Below, piece by piece: positions 26,665 through 35,953 of a stretch of DNA of 64,000 bases. Position numbers and translations under genes: made by a program. The stretch comes from Polaribacter sp. SA4-10. Its GTDB lineage: Bacteria > Bacteroidota > Bacteroidia > Flavobacteriales > Flavobacteriaceae. Under the pieces are notes generated by a model. It did no database searches. It was not told the DNA's origin and was given only the letters and a program-made list of their open reading frames with translations. The stretch is from NCBI RefSeq assembly GCF_002163835.1, contig NZ_CP019331.1, forward strand, positions 2,083,001 to 2,147,000. The letters run 5' to 3'. How positions within the stretch are numbered: the first letter of the stretch is position 1; every line of letters begins with the position of its first letter.

Positions 26665-29600
26665 CTAAAAGACTATTTTCTTTTGAATAGTTCCCTTTTC
26701 TGTATCTATAAGAACAATATAAGCTCCTTTTGGTAAATTAGCTACAGAAATAGCATTATGTGAAATTATATTTTCTTTTAAAATTAACGTACCTATTGTA
26801 TTGTAAATTCTAATCGCTTTTTTCCCTGATGGCAATCCTGAAAAATGAATTTTCTCATTCGTATAAAAAAGAACTGCACTTGATAAGTTTGTATTTGATA
26901 AGGCAAGGACTTTAGATGAAGTGTGTAAATAAAATCTTCCAGAACCATTTATAGCTTCTTCACTTTTAAAACGATACGTTGTTTCATCATCATGCATTCG
27001 TGTAAAAATACCAAGTTCTTTATCCTCTATATAGATTTTCTCACCATCATTTCTATTTTTCATTAAAGCACGTATACTTATTTCGGTATTTGCTGGTGCA
27101 ATTATACCAATTGGTACAACAATTGAATCATCTTTTGGAATTGATTGAATAGATAAATTCATATCTTTTTCTTGATTTACCAATTTTGTAAAAACCTCAA
27201 AATTACTAGACACTCCAGTATACAAAGAACTGTCGTAACCATTGTCAAAACCTGCTGTTGTGTTGTCTATAAAAAATATCTCTGCATATTTTTTATCTTT
27301 TCCTTTAGTAAGAGATAATCTTATTGATGGTCTTGACTGCTGCGTTTTAAAGAAAGTACTTACTTGATGACTTTGCATTAATGGTGTAAAAGAAACCATT
27401 CCTCCTGCTGATTTTGATTTAACGAAAAACCCTTGCCCTGGAGGAATAAATTGTGAAGATGTTGCCTGATTGATAGGGTTGTAAATAGTTCCGTTCCAAA
27501 GCCAAATTGTTGCCTCCTCTAATAAACTTGTATTTGTAGTTAAAAAATTATTTGTGTTATCTGCTTCAAAATTTAAAGGGATATAAGAAGCGTATACATT
27601 TCCTATAAGATTAAAAGAATTGGTAGTTCCTTTTGAGATGTCTTTCGTTGTAACTGTTGTTAATAAAGTTCCTGTATATGAAAGATTCCCTGTTGTAGTT
27701 CTTAATGTAGAATATCCTGTACCTTGTGTAAATTGAGATGATTCTCCTGTTAGCATATAGTGCCAATGCCCAGAATCATTGTTGTAGGTAGCAATACCTC
27801 TTTGACTTGTATTTATGCTTCCGGATGCAATGGAATTTGCTAAAACCCAATCATTATTATAATTCTGACCAATTACTGGTGAACTTGTTAAATGCCAATC
27901 TGTAGTAACAACCCTATTATAAGTTATATTTCCGGTAGAGTTGCCTTCTACAATTAAACTTCCAGAATTTGATGAACTAGAATATATAATAAAGGTTCCT
28001 TCATTTGTTAAATTTTCTTTTATAGTTAAAGAACCTAAAGCGTTTAATATTAATGAAGCACCTGTTTCAATAGAAAGATTTGCAACCGTAATTGTGGTAT
28101 TTATAGCAGGACCCGTTGTAGTTTCTAGAATTTTCACATCCATTACACTTGTTGGCAATCCATTAGACCAATTACCTACATTATTCCAATCAGAATCTAC
28201 TGTTCCTGTCCATGTTGTTAAAGTATTTCCTGTAAACTTACCTGTAAACATACCTCTACCATAACTGGCAGCCAAAATAGTGTTGTCCGAAGTTCTTAAA
28301 CCGAGTGTAGTCACAGTTACGTTTGACATGCCGTTATACGAATGATTCCATTTTGGTGAAACCTCTTTAAAGTTATTTGTATTCCAAACACCTAATTCTG
28401 TTCCAATTATTACTTCGTCATTATTTAAAGGATTCATTAAAATACATTTTACCGGGAAATCTGGTAAATCACCTTCTTTATTAGCCCAATTTGTTCCTCC
28501 GTCAGCAGAATACCAAACATTTGTAACTCCAAAATTATGAAATGTTACCATAATTTCATCTTCATTAGCACCAAATTCTATTGAAGAAATACTTCCTAAA
28601 AACGAGCTCCCAGAAACATCTGTAATCGTTTGATTTTCTGTATTTGCGTTTTCAACCTTAGCTAAAGTTCCATCTGAAGTTCCAACAAAAACTTTTGAAG
28701 AAGTTAATGTAAAAGGAGACACCTTTATGGCACTAATATTATTTAAAAGTGCATCAGAAATATTTGTTCGTATAGGGGAACTTGTAGTTATATCAGTAAA
28801 ACGAGCAAGGTGTGTTGTTCCGTTTGTATATAAAACATCTAAGTTCTCATCTAAATCCATTGCGTTCACAAAGCTCCCTGTACTTCTGTCAGACGAAATT
28901 CTAAATTCACTACCACTTGTATATGGTAAATCGAATCTAATTATTCTGTTATATAAATAGGTTACAATCATATACCCACCATCCTTATCAATAAAACATT
29001 TAGTTCCATCCCCACCAAAAACGCTAGTTGTTGCATTTACACCTGCTACTGCATTATCAAAAAATTGAGTTCCATTATCTTGAGCTCCTCCTAAAATATA
29101 TTCTGGACTTGAACTTTGGCTTATTGTACCATGATAAAATTGAGTGATATTATAATCTTTATTTCTTGCATTAATGGCTGTAGTATTTGTATTGGCTGAT
29201 GATAAAGAAGATGCATAGAAAACACCACCGTCATTACCAATAATTGCCACGTTAGCATCTGTTGGATGAAATAATAACGCATGCTGATCTGCATGGACTG
29301 TTGGAATCGTTAAATTATTACTATCAGACCATTTAGATATTTGAGACCAAGCACCTCCACTATCGGTAGTTCTAAATAAATTAATTCCTCCTACATATGC
29401 AATTGCATCATTAGTTGGGTCTACTTCAATTACTAAATCATAAAATGCTTGCCCTCTTGTAAAGTCATCTGCAGAATATCTTGCATCATTAGGTAATGTC
29501 AAAACTGTTGGCGAGGTTGCAAATGCATCCTCTGTTTTTAAGATTGATAGATATGGGGCTATAAGTGCTGTTTCTGCTCCATTTAATGTTGCCACTTCTG

Positions 29601-30696
29601 CCAATACATAAACCGTACTATCCTTTAGACTAGATACAGCTATTTCTGTTCTTTTTGCATTAGTAATTGTATGCTTTAGTGTAAATGTACTTCCATCAGA
29701 ACTACTGTAAACTAAACCCCCACCTTTACCATGTACATTTCTTCTTGTACCTAACCACAATGTATTATCCAAACCTATCTCTAAATCATTAGGTGCAACA
29801 TTAGTTTCATCTATAGTTAAGCTTACTCTATTCCAATTAGCTCCATTATCCGTAGATTTAAAAATGCCATAATCATTAAATCCTAAGTAAGTATCTATTG
29901 GATCTCTACTATATCCTGCAGCTCCTATTGCTGCAAAAACCTCAGAATCATTATTTGTTGCAGAACTTCCGTCTGAATCTCTTACAATAATATCTGTAGT
30001 ATAATAGGTTCCTGGTACTAAGCCAGATGTTGTAACACCTCTTACTTTATAAACATTTGTCCAAGTATCTCCTCCATCTGTAGATTTCCAAATTCCATTT
30101 CCTAAAGCTTGAGCAGGAGAATGGACTTCACCAGTACCTAAATACATTATTTGCGAATCATTAGGATCTACAGTTATACAGGTTACTGATAGGTTTTCAT
30201 CGATACCAACGCTTATCCACGACGAAGTTTCATCTGTAATATCATCATTTACCCAAAGTCCGCCACTAACTCCACCCGCAAAAACACGTTTATGAGTTAC
30301 ATCATTTGGATCAAAAAGCAAGGCTCTTGTTCTTCCTCCAACGTTATTTGGCCCCCTTTCTACCCATTGATTGTCAATACCGTCTCCCGGTGTTCTGTGT
30401 TGAATTAATCTTTGAGTTTTTAATTCTTTTTGAATTTTATAAGTATTTTCTGGATGAGTTCTGCCGGTATGAGGGTTAATCTCTAATAAATACTTTTGTT
30501 CTAAATATTTATTAGGCGGAATTCCATTAACCAATCTTTCTTCCCTAGAAAGCGTTAAAGTTGTATTTAAAATATGATTTTTAAGATACAGTTCATACTT
30601 TTCTTGTAAGTCTTTATTACTATTATTTCTTGATGAAACCTTATATATAAGAACACAACAAACAAGAAGAATTAAAATAACAATACTCTTTTTCAT
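26665..30696 (-). CDS. Large T9SS-sorted protein with BNR/sortilin-like propeller
   Basis: 1343 residues. An N-terminal signal/anchor (1-22) and propeptide-like region precede a beta-propeller (about 105-830) with repeated Asp boxes such as GIWKSTDGGDTWTNV, GIFKSTDNGANWNRV, NLFRTTDSGGAWSQI and VWYSADGGTNWANKEG. From about residue 835 comes the module shared by four proteins of this window (TWTGTVDSDWNNVGNWSNGL; TTDWHLTSSPVIG; IPPGQGFFVKS; MQSHQVSTFF; INGSGRFYLHTSS). The end is a type A sorting domain (GAYIVLIDTEKGTIQKKIVF). It is probably exported by the T9SS as a carbohydrate- or polymer-binding surface protein. Unlike its relatives here it has no GTGF-tail gene downstream: the DUF4097-like gene follows 36 bp later. 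Confidence 0.85.
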   Translation of the reverse strand: MKKSIVILILLVCCVLIYKVSSRNNSNKDLQEKYELYLKNHILNTTLTLSREERLVNGIPPNKYLEQKYLLEINPHTGRTHPENTYKIQKELKTQRLIQHRTPGDGIDNQWVERGPNNVGGRTRALLFDPNDVTHKRVFAGGVSGGLWVNDDITDETSSWISVGIDENLSVTCITVDPNDSQIMYLGTGEVHSPAQALGNGIWKSTDGGDTWTNVYKVRGVTTSGLVPGTYYTTDIIVRDSDGSSATNNDSEVFAAIGAAGYSRDPIDTYLGFNDYGIFKSTDNGANWNRVSLTIDETNVAPNDLEIGLDNTLWLGTRRNVHGKGGGLVYSSSDGSTFTLKHTITNAKRTEIAVSSLKDSTVYVLAEVATLNGAETALIAPYLSILKTEDAFATSPTVLTLPNDARYSADDFTRGQAFYDLVIEVDPTNDAIAYVGGINLFRTTDSGGAWSQISKWSDSNNLTIPTVHADQHALLFHPTDANVAIIGNDGGVFYASSLSSANTNTTAINARNKDYNITQFYHGTISQSSSPEYILGGAQDNGTQFFDNAVAGVNATTSVFGGDGTKCFIDKDGGYMIVTYLYNRIIRFDLPYTSGSEFRISSDRSTGSFVNAMDLDENLDVLYTNGTTHLARFTDITTSSPIRTNISDALLNNISAIKVSPFTLTSSKVFVGTSDGTLAKVENANTENQTITDVSGSSFLGSISSIEFGANEDEIMVTFHNFGVTNVWYSADGGTNWANKEGDLPDFPVKCILMNPLNNDEVIIGTELGVWNTNNFKEVSPKWNHSYNGMSNVTVTTLGLRTSDNTILAASYGRGMFTGKFTGNTLTTWTGTVDSDWNNVGNWSNGLPTSVMDVKILETTTGPAINTTITVANLSIETGASLILNALGSLTIKENLTNEGTFIIYSSSSNSGSLIVEGNSTGNITYNRVVTTDWHLTSSPVIGQNYNNDWVLANSIASGSINTSQRGIATYNNDSGHWHYMLTGESSQFTQGTGYSTLRTTTGNLSYTGTLLTTVTTKDISKGTTNSFNLIGNVYASYIPLNFEADNTNNFLTTNTSLLEEATIWLWNGTIYNPINQATSSQFIPPGQGFFVKSKSAGGMVSFTPLMQSHQVSTFFKTQQSRPSIRLSLTKGKDKKYAEIFFIDNTTAGFDNGYDSSLYTGVSSNFEVFTKLVNQEKDMNLSIQSIPKDDSIVVPIGIIAPANTEISIRALMKNRNDGEKIYIEDKELGIFTRMHDDETTYRFKSEEAINGSGRFYLHTSSKVLALSNTNLSSAVLFYTNEKIHFSGLPSGKKAIRIYNTIGTLILKENIISHNAISVANLPKGAYIVLIDTEKGTIQKKIVF

Positions 30697-30844
30697 ACCC
30701 TCAAAAATAAGGTAATTTTCTTACTTAGATGAGTGAAAAAATTAAGCGTTCAAACAATAGGGTGTTTTATTTGAATGCTTTGTCTCGTCTTAATATACTG
30801 TTACACTTAACTCTGTTTAATTATGTGAAAACATGGTTTTAAAT

Positions 30845-31171
30845 TACTTGAAAAATAGAGCAGAATATTTAGCAGACTGAACTGATAAAAATGAAATTTT
30901 GTTTGATATAATAACTGATATTGCAGAAAAAGAGTTTAATATTCCTATCAGAAAAAGCAAGAAGCCAAGTTCTTTAGCCTTAACAGCAGATGTGTATTAT
31001 AAGAAAATTATGGGATACAATGTTTCTAATAGCTTAAATGTAAAAGGGTCTTTACTTGCCTTAGAAATGGCATTAAAAAATAGAGCTTACAAAAATGAAG
31101 CTGGTATTTTTCATTATGATAGAGGCTTACGATATTGTTTTCTTCTTCAAAAACGAGATGTTGCCTGTTAG
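30845..31171 (+). pseudogene. IS3-family (IS150-like) transposase remnant
   Basis: The frame gives YLKNRAEYLAD, stop, TDKNEILFDIITDIAEKEFN, then the recognisable integrase core LALTADVYYKKIMGYNVSNS, then LKNRAYKNEAGIFHYDRGLR followed by YC. The order D...GY.VS.SL...HxDRG.xYC is the OrfB rve core of IS3 elements. The N-terminal part, the region carrying the first catalytic Asp, and everything after YC are missing or scrambled. No inverted repeats or intact IS ends were found. It lies head-on to the BNR protein gene and directly against a DUF4097 gene fragment. Confidence 0.75.
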
Positions 31172-31173
31172 AG

Positions 31174-31325
31174 TTTTCTGCGCACAAAAAAATCTAAAAA
31201 TTCAGTTTCAGAATTTTTTAAAACAAAATCATCTAAACCTTCTGTAGAGATTTCTATTTCATTTACAATCCTTTTTTACAAAAAAACCATAGTAGAAATC
31301 AATAGAAAAATTAAATGTATTTTTT
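31174..31325 (-). pseudogene. Fragment of the DUF4097-like gene (5' end), copy 2
   Basis: The DNA at 31174-31270 matches 26451-26540 of the intact gene closely (shared TTTAAAACAAAATCATCTAA and CCTTCTGTAGA blocks). The encoded EIEISTEGLDDFVL is recognisable on the minus strand. The signal-peptide part is degenerate, and about 40 bp found in the intact gene are missing. Same orientation as the intact gene. Confidence 0.8.
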
Positions 31326-31331
31326 TTATAA

Positions 31332-31375
31332 AAAAAAGGTTGTCTAAAAACTATTCTTTTTTAGACAACCTATTA
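31332..31375 (-). terminator. Terminator after GTGF-tail copy 2
   Basis: AGGTTGTCTAAAAA and TTTTTTAGACAACCT form a long hairpin, with a T run on the minus strand past the small gene that ends at 31400. A short run of TTA repeats follows (31373-31390). Confidence 0.8.
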
Positions 31376-31399
31376 TTATTATTATTATAATATATATTC

Positions 31400-31576
31400 T
31401 TAAAACCCAGTTCCTGGAGCTTCAGGGCTTGCAGCTTGTGCTTTTTGCGGGTTTAAAATTAGATACGTTCCTAAAGCTGTTAAAGCAGCGTATTTACCGT
31501 AGTTTCCTATTTTTTTTATTGCTTGTTTACGCGTAATTTCTTGAGCAATATCTTGCGTGTTCTTTGTGTTTTTCAT
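31400..31576 (-). CDS. GTGF-tail small protein, copy 2
   Basis: 58 codons encoding almost the same protein as copy 1: only Pro to Ala at residue 11 and Ser to Asn at residue 42 differ. The C-terminus is QAASPEAPGTGF. It starts 26 bp after the stop of the M43 T9SS protease, with the same spacer sequence seen at copy 1. Its own terminator follows, so it appears to be the last gene of a two-gene unit. Function unknown; a secreted or membrane-anchored peptide is inferred from the signal-like profile. Confidence 0.8.
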   Translation of the reverse strand: MKNTKNTQDIAQEITRKQAIKKIGNYGKYAALTALGTYLILNPQKAQAASPEAPGTGF

Positions 31577-32050
31577 ACTATTTTGTCTTAAAATTACCGT
31601 TATTATTCTAATATTATTTTCTTACTTAAGTTCCCTTTATCCGTCTTAAGTTTTACAACATAAACACCTGTTGCTAATTTTGGTAAAGCAATGTCTTTTA
31701 CTCCATTAGATTGAAAAGAGGTGTTAAATACCTGTTTTCCCATAAGATTAAATAAAGTAACATTGGTTTTACTATTGTTTTGCAAGCCTGTAATTCTTAA
31801 AGTACTCGCATCGGTTTTAAAGACACTAACATTTTCTAAAGAAATATCTTTAACATCTAAAGAACTTCTAGAAGTATGTAAATAAAATCTTCCAATTCCG
31901 TTTAAGGCTTCAGTTGTTGTAATTTTATAAGTCCTATTTGCCTCATCTAAACGTGTGTATGTATTTGTTACGCTATCTTCTAAAAATATTTTTAGATCAG
32001 AAGTAAAGTTTGAAGCATTTAAAGAGAATGTAATTTCTTTACCACTTTCT
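31400..32050 (-). repeat. Right arm of the roughly 650-bp imperfect inverted repeat
   Basis: Counterpart of 24110-24760 on the opposite strand: the C-terminal ~145 codons of the M43 protein, spacer and GTGF-tail gene. Proteins over this stretch are nearly identical (for example KTDASTLRI, GLQNN, TSFQSNGVKDI, LPKLATGVYVVK). Confidence 0.8.
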
Positions 32051-34761
32051 GCATTAATACCAACAGGTACCACCATGTTTTCATAATTAGAATTTGGTAA
32101 GGTTTGTATTGCAAGGTTTTTACCTTTGTTATCTAAAACTAGTTGCGTATAAATAGCAAAGGGATTAGAAACTCCAGTAAATAGAGAGCTATCATAACCA
32201 TCATCAAAACCAGTAGTTTTATTTTCTATGTAAAAAATTTCTGCGCTTTTTATAGTTGTACCCTCTTTAATAGATAACTTAATTTCTGGCCTGTTTTCTT
32301 GCTTTAAAAAAGTATCTCCACCACTATGAGTTTGCATCGCTTCCAATAAATTTACAGTACCTGTAGCTAAAGCTTTTACAAAAAAACCTTGTCCTGGAGC
32401 TATTTTATATGCATTTGCAAAATTCTTTGTAATGTATTCACCAACATTACTATTCGCTTTTGAATCCCATAACCAAATAGTTGGTTCAGCCAATATTCCT
32501 GATGAATTATTACTTAAAAATGTACCTCCATCTATATATGATGTATACGGGTTTCCAATGGCGTTATATTGATCACCAGTTGCATTAACAGTAATAGCTA
32601 CACCAGCATTGTTCGTGTTTAGTGTTCCAACAAAATCTAGCGCAATTCCATTAGGTATAAGAGCATGGTCGAGTTTTAAAGTATACCCTTTTCCATTGGT
32701 GAAAGCACCAGGTGTATCACCTTCTGAATAATAAGCCCATTTAGCATTTACTCCATTCGTGTTTATATAAGGAGCAATACCTCGTTTTGTTCCATTCTTA
32801 GCCATGCCAGGTAAAAAACCAGCAATGTTGTGTCCGTTTACAGGAGATGAAATTAAGTGCCAAGCTTTACTAATATCAGCATTAGCAGTTACAAATCTCA
32901 AATATGTAACATTACCAGTAGCAGTACCTTTTACAATTAAGGAACCATTTGTTGCTGCATCAGATTTTATATTAAAAGCACCGTTATTGGTTAAATTTCC
33001 ATCCATCGTTAAAGAACCACCTCCATTTACAATTAAAGTAGCATTGGCATCTATTGTAACATTATTAGCCACTGCTGCTGTACCAGAACTTATTATAGGT
33101 TGGTTAGTAGCTGTATTTGGAATTACAACATTATCTGTTACTGTTGGCACAGCACCTGAACTCCAGTTAGCAGTTGTTGCCCAATCTGTATTTGCACCGG
33201 TCCATGTAGAAACAGCAGCAGGTTCTATATACAAAGCATAATCTTCAGATTGGCCATATTGAAGGCTATCATAGCAAGCAGAATCGATAAGTATACATGC
33301 ACAATTATTAATATATCTATCATCTAAATCAGTAATTAAGCGTATTCTTACATAATCACCATAAGGAATGTTTGTGGGGTAGGTAATCTGGTGTTGAATG
33401 GTTGCACCCCCTGTTATATCCTCTTCTAAGTATTGTTGTTCTGCGTTATCATTAAAATCACCGTCATCATTCCAATCAATCCAAATACCTAATTGATGGT
33501 GATTACCATTAAACATACCTACATTTATAGTATTTGTATTTTCTGTATTAATTTCAAAATAATTATTGGCATTTGCACTTTTATCTATATTACCATTGTC
33601 ATTATATGTAGAAGATGAAGAAAACGTTACATTATTTAATGCAACACTAAGAATACCTGCAACACTACCACCATCATAAGTACTAGTATTTGTAGTACAA
33701 ACGGATACTGGAGCAACATAAGTTGGGTCTGGTACTATTCCTGCTTTAGAATTAACAATGGATGTTCCTTCCATGGCAGCTCTTACTCTTGTTTTTTGAT
33801 CAGCTGTCATTCTATCTGTACACTTGTAATAACTCATAATATTATTAATGGTGTTATTATCAACCCAATTTGCTGAGTTATTACAACTATTTACAGTAGG
33901 ACAAGTACTTGTTTCTCTTTTATGTGGAACCGTATCTGCACAACCATCACTATCTGTCCCTACAGTGGCATCTGCTGGACATACACTACCATCTCCATCT
34001 CCTTTAAATGTATGGTGTAAATGAAAATAATGCCCAAGTTCATGAACCACAGTGCCATTATCTCCATTAGAATTTAATCCCCAACCATTGGTGTTTCCAG
34101 GATCATATCCAAAGACACTCGCCATCATTACTGACCCATGGTTACTACTAGTCTCATTATAAAAATAGGCATAGCCTTGATAACCAAATCCGCCATTGTT
34201 ATCATCTAGTTCAGATACAATCCAAATATTAAAATAATCGCCCTGTGGCCAATTGCTCAGTGCAACAATATCACTATAACTTGCACCATTAGAGTTCTGA
34301 ACATTTACACCATAGTCTGAATACCCTGCAAGATTAGAGGCATCAATTCTATTGATTCCGTTTGTAGCGTTATTACTTGGGTCTCTTTTAGCAAGTATAA
34401 ATTCTACTCCAAAATCTAAGGAACTGTTTGCGGTTTGCCCTCTATAAAATTGATTTAAATTGTTTATACTACTTTGTATTTGTGCATCAGAAATGTTAAT
34501 TCCTGTTCCTACATTTTCTCCTAAATGCAGAACATGCATTACTACAGGGATTGTTAAAACTTCGATAGGAGCACCACTGCGTTTTGAAAGACTTCTTTTT
34601 TCAATTGCTTCTTGAATTCTTTGTTCCGCGACTTTTTCTAATTGAATATAACTTGGATCTTGTCTTAATTTAGAGCGTTCATAATCAAAACCACAAGTTT
34701 GTGAGTAAGAATTTAAAAAGAACAGCGTTGTTATTAATAATAGTAGATAATTTTTTTTCAT
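31603..34761 (-). CDS. T9SS-sorted M43 (pappalysin/cytophagalysin) metalloprotease
   Basis: 1052 residues. Signal peptide (1-20), then an M43 catalytic domain (about 65-345) with HELGHYFHLHHTF: the three zinc His are in the right places, but the usual Gly of HExxHxxGxxH is His. The Met-turn is NNIMSYYKCTDRM. A GEVED-type domain (about 385-510, with IWIDWNDDGDFND and GQSEDYALYI) follows, then the module shared with three other proteins here (STWTGANTDWATTANWSSGA; LNGIGRFYLHTSRSSLDVKD) and a type A sorting tail. It should be exported across the outer membrane. The GTGF-tail gene follows 26 bp later. Confidence 0.88.
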   Translation of the reverse strand: MKKNYLLLLITTLFFLNSYSQTCGFDYERSKLRQDPSYIQLEKVAEQRIQEAIEKRSLSKRSGAPIEVLTIPVVMHVLHLGENVGTGINISDAQIQSSINNLNQFYRGQTANSSLDFGVEFILAKRDPSNNATNGINRIDASNLAGYSDYGVNVQNSNGASYSDIVALSNWPQGDYFNIWIVSELDDNNGGFGYQGYAYFYNETSSNHGSVMMASVFGYDPGNTNGWGLNSNGDNGTVVHELGHYFHLHHTFKGDGDGSVCPADATVGTDSDGCADTVPHKRETSTCPTVNSCNNSANWVDNNTINNIMSYYKCTDRMTADQKTRVRAAMEGTSIVNSKAGIVPDPTYVAPVSVCTTNTSTYDGGSVAGILSVALNNVTFSSSSTYNDNGNIDKSANANNYFEINTENTNTINVGMFNGNHHQLGIWIDWNDDGDFNDNAEQQYLEEDITGGATIQHQITYPTNIPYGDYVRIRLITDLDDRYINNCACILIDSACYDSLQYGQSEDYALYIEPAAVSTWTGANTDWATTANWSSGAVPTVTDNVVIPNTATNQPIISSGTAAVANNVTIDANATLIVNGGGSLTMDGNLTNNGAFNIKSDAATNGSLIVKGTATGNVTYLRFVTANADISKAWHLISSPVNGHNIAGFLPGMAKNGTKRGIAPYINTNGVNAKWAYYSEGDTPGAFTNGKGYTLKLDHALIPNGIALDFVGTLNTNNAGVAITVNATGDQYNAIGNPYTSYIDGGTFLSNNSSGILAEPTIWLWDSKANSNVGEYITKNFANAYKIAPGQGFFVKALATGTVNLLEAMQTHSGGDTFLKQENRPEIKLSIKEGTTIKSAEIFYIENKTTGFDDGYDSSLFTGVSNPFAIYTQLVLDNKGKNLAIQTLPNSNYENMVVPVGINAESGKEITFSLNASNFTSDLKIFLEDSVTNTYTRLDEANRTYKITTTEALNGIGRFYLHTSRSSLDVKDISLENVSVFKTDASTLRITGLQNNSKTNVTLFNLMGKQVFNTSFQSNGVKDIALPKLATGVYVVKLKTDKGNLSKKIILE

Positions 34762-35280
34762 AATATGGAGGTTTTATTAAAGTAATAGAAAGCTAATTAA
34801 AAATTTATAAATCAATAAATTAATACTTTATTTTAATATGGAAACTACTATTTCTAAATTCGAAATAGTACTCGTTAATGTATTTGAAATTTTTTTAAAA
34901 TTTCTCGGTAAAAATAAAACAAAATAACTTCTTATTATACCGTATTAATACCCTAAAAAAATGACTACCAATTTAAATTTGAGAGACTAAAGAAAATCAT
35001 TTTTATTTTGTATTCTAAGATCGCTATTAACCTGAGTGTTTGCGCAGTAAGTACATGAAAACTGAATACCAAAAAATAAAGAGTATTTGCCAATTAAAAG
35101 AAATAAGGCAATTTTTATCTTTGAGGTATATAGCTAAAATGAGGTCAATTCAACTTTAAATTAAGGAGCGAGCGTTTTTAAAAAAGAGATTGCTACAAGT
35201 AGTAATCGCCAAAGTACAAGTAAAAGAACCTAATCTAATATAAAAATGATTATCAAGTCTTTAGATAAAAATTAGATGCT
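34762..35280. other. AT-rich intergenic stretch, mostly without recognisable content
   Basis: This region upstream of the M43 gene has stops in all frames. From about 35150 it may contain the decayed front part of the IS1595 remnant (an interrupted ATSSNRQSTSKRT-like frame). Between 34800 and 35100 nothing was recognised beyond AT-rich sequence that should hold the M43 promoter. Confidence 0.5.
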
Positions 35281-35284
35281 CTAA

Positions 35285-35420
35285 TTTTAGGTACATATGG
35301 CAATTAGTAATGCCAAAACGAAATTTCACAGGTAATTATCATAAAATTAAGAGAAAATACTTGCAATTATATCTAAACGAATTTGTCTACAAACTAAACC
35401 GCAGATATTTCTATTACACT
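35285..35420 (+). pseudogene. IS1595-family (ISXO2-like) transposase remnant, C-terminal end
   Basis: One frame gives VHMAISNAKTKFH and, after a one-base shift, GNYHKIKRKYLQLYLNEFVY followed by KLNRRYF. This is the conserved end of ISXO2-like transposases (HxxISNAK...YH.I..KYLQ.YLNEF.YK.NRR.F). The rest of the element is lost and no terminal repeats were seen. It abuts a fragment of the DUF4097-like gene. Confidence 0.7.
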
Positions 35421-35510
35421 TACCATAGTTTCAAACTTTTTTGAAGCTTTCTTTTGCGAAAAAATAGCAATAGAAAATAATAAAACCGATATTAATATTG
35501 TTTTTTTCAT
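35408..35510 (-). pseudogene. Fragment of the DUF4097-like gene (5' end), copy 3
   Basis: The ATG at 35510 starts MKKTILISVLLFSIAIFSQK followed by KASKKFETMVSVIEIS, clearly paralogous to the first 38 residues of the intact protein (SQKKASKKFETTVSEIEIS). The frame then breaks at the IS1595 remnant. It sits where a gene following the dksA-like terminator would be expected, so it may mark the original start of the DUF4097-like gene. Confidence 0.8.
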
Positions 35511-35511
35511 A

Positions 35512-35543
35512 AAAAAAGCTTCTATAAAAAGAAGCTTTTTGTT
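35512..35543 (-). terminator. Terminator after the ileS-dksA-like operon
   Basis: AAAAGCTTCT and AGAAGCTTTT form a hairpin with a T tract on the minus strand, 28 bp past the stop at 35572. Confidence 0.85.
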
Positions 35544-35571
35544 TATTAATTAATAATAACTGTATTTTAAA

Positions 35572-35940
35572 TTATTGTTTCCGCTTAGCTTCTATACTTA
35601 AAGTTGCATGAGGCACTAATCTTAAACGTTCTTTCTGAATTAGTTTACCAGTAACTCTACACACACCATACGTACCGTTTTCTATTCTTAACAAAGCATT
35701 ACTAAGGTCTCTAATAAACTTTTCTTGTCTTATAGCTAACTGCACATTTGCTTCTTTATTCATCACTTCAGAACCTTCGTCAAAAGATTTAAATGATGGT
35801 GAAGTGTCATCTGTACCATTATCAGCATCATTTTTATATGCTGCGTTTAATAAAACCAAATCGGCTTGAGCTCTCGTCTTTTTTTTGTCAATAATTTCTT
35901 TAAATTCTTTTAAGTCTTCTTCTGAATATTTCATTTTCAT
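35572..35940 (-). CDS. DksA/TraR-family protein with degenerate zinc finger
   Basis: 122 residues. A coiled-coil hairpin occupies residues 1-80, and the globular end has the flavobacterial form IENGTYGVCRVTGKLIQKER followed by LRLVPHAT. Only one Cys remains of the four of a classical DksA zinc finger, as is typical of the Bacteroidetes subfamily. It should bind the RNA polymerase secondary channel and modulate initiation. It follows ileS by 13 bp on the same strand. Confidence 0.88.
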   Translation of the reverse strand: MKMKYSEEDLKEFKEIIDKKKTRAQADLVLLNAAYKNDADNGTDDTSPSFKSFDEGSEVMNKEANVQLAIRQEKFIRDLSNALLRIENGTYGVCRVTGKLIQKERLRLVPHATLSIEAKRKQ

Positions 35941-35953
35941 AGCCGATATACCC

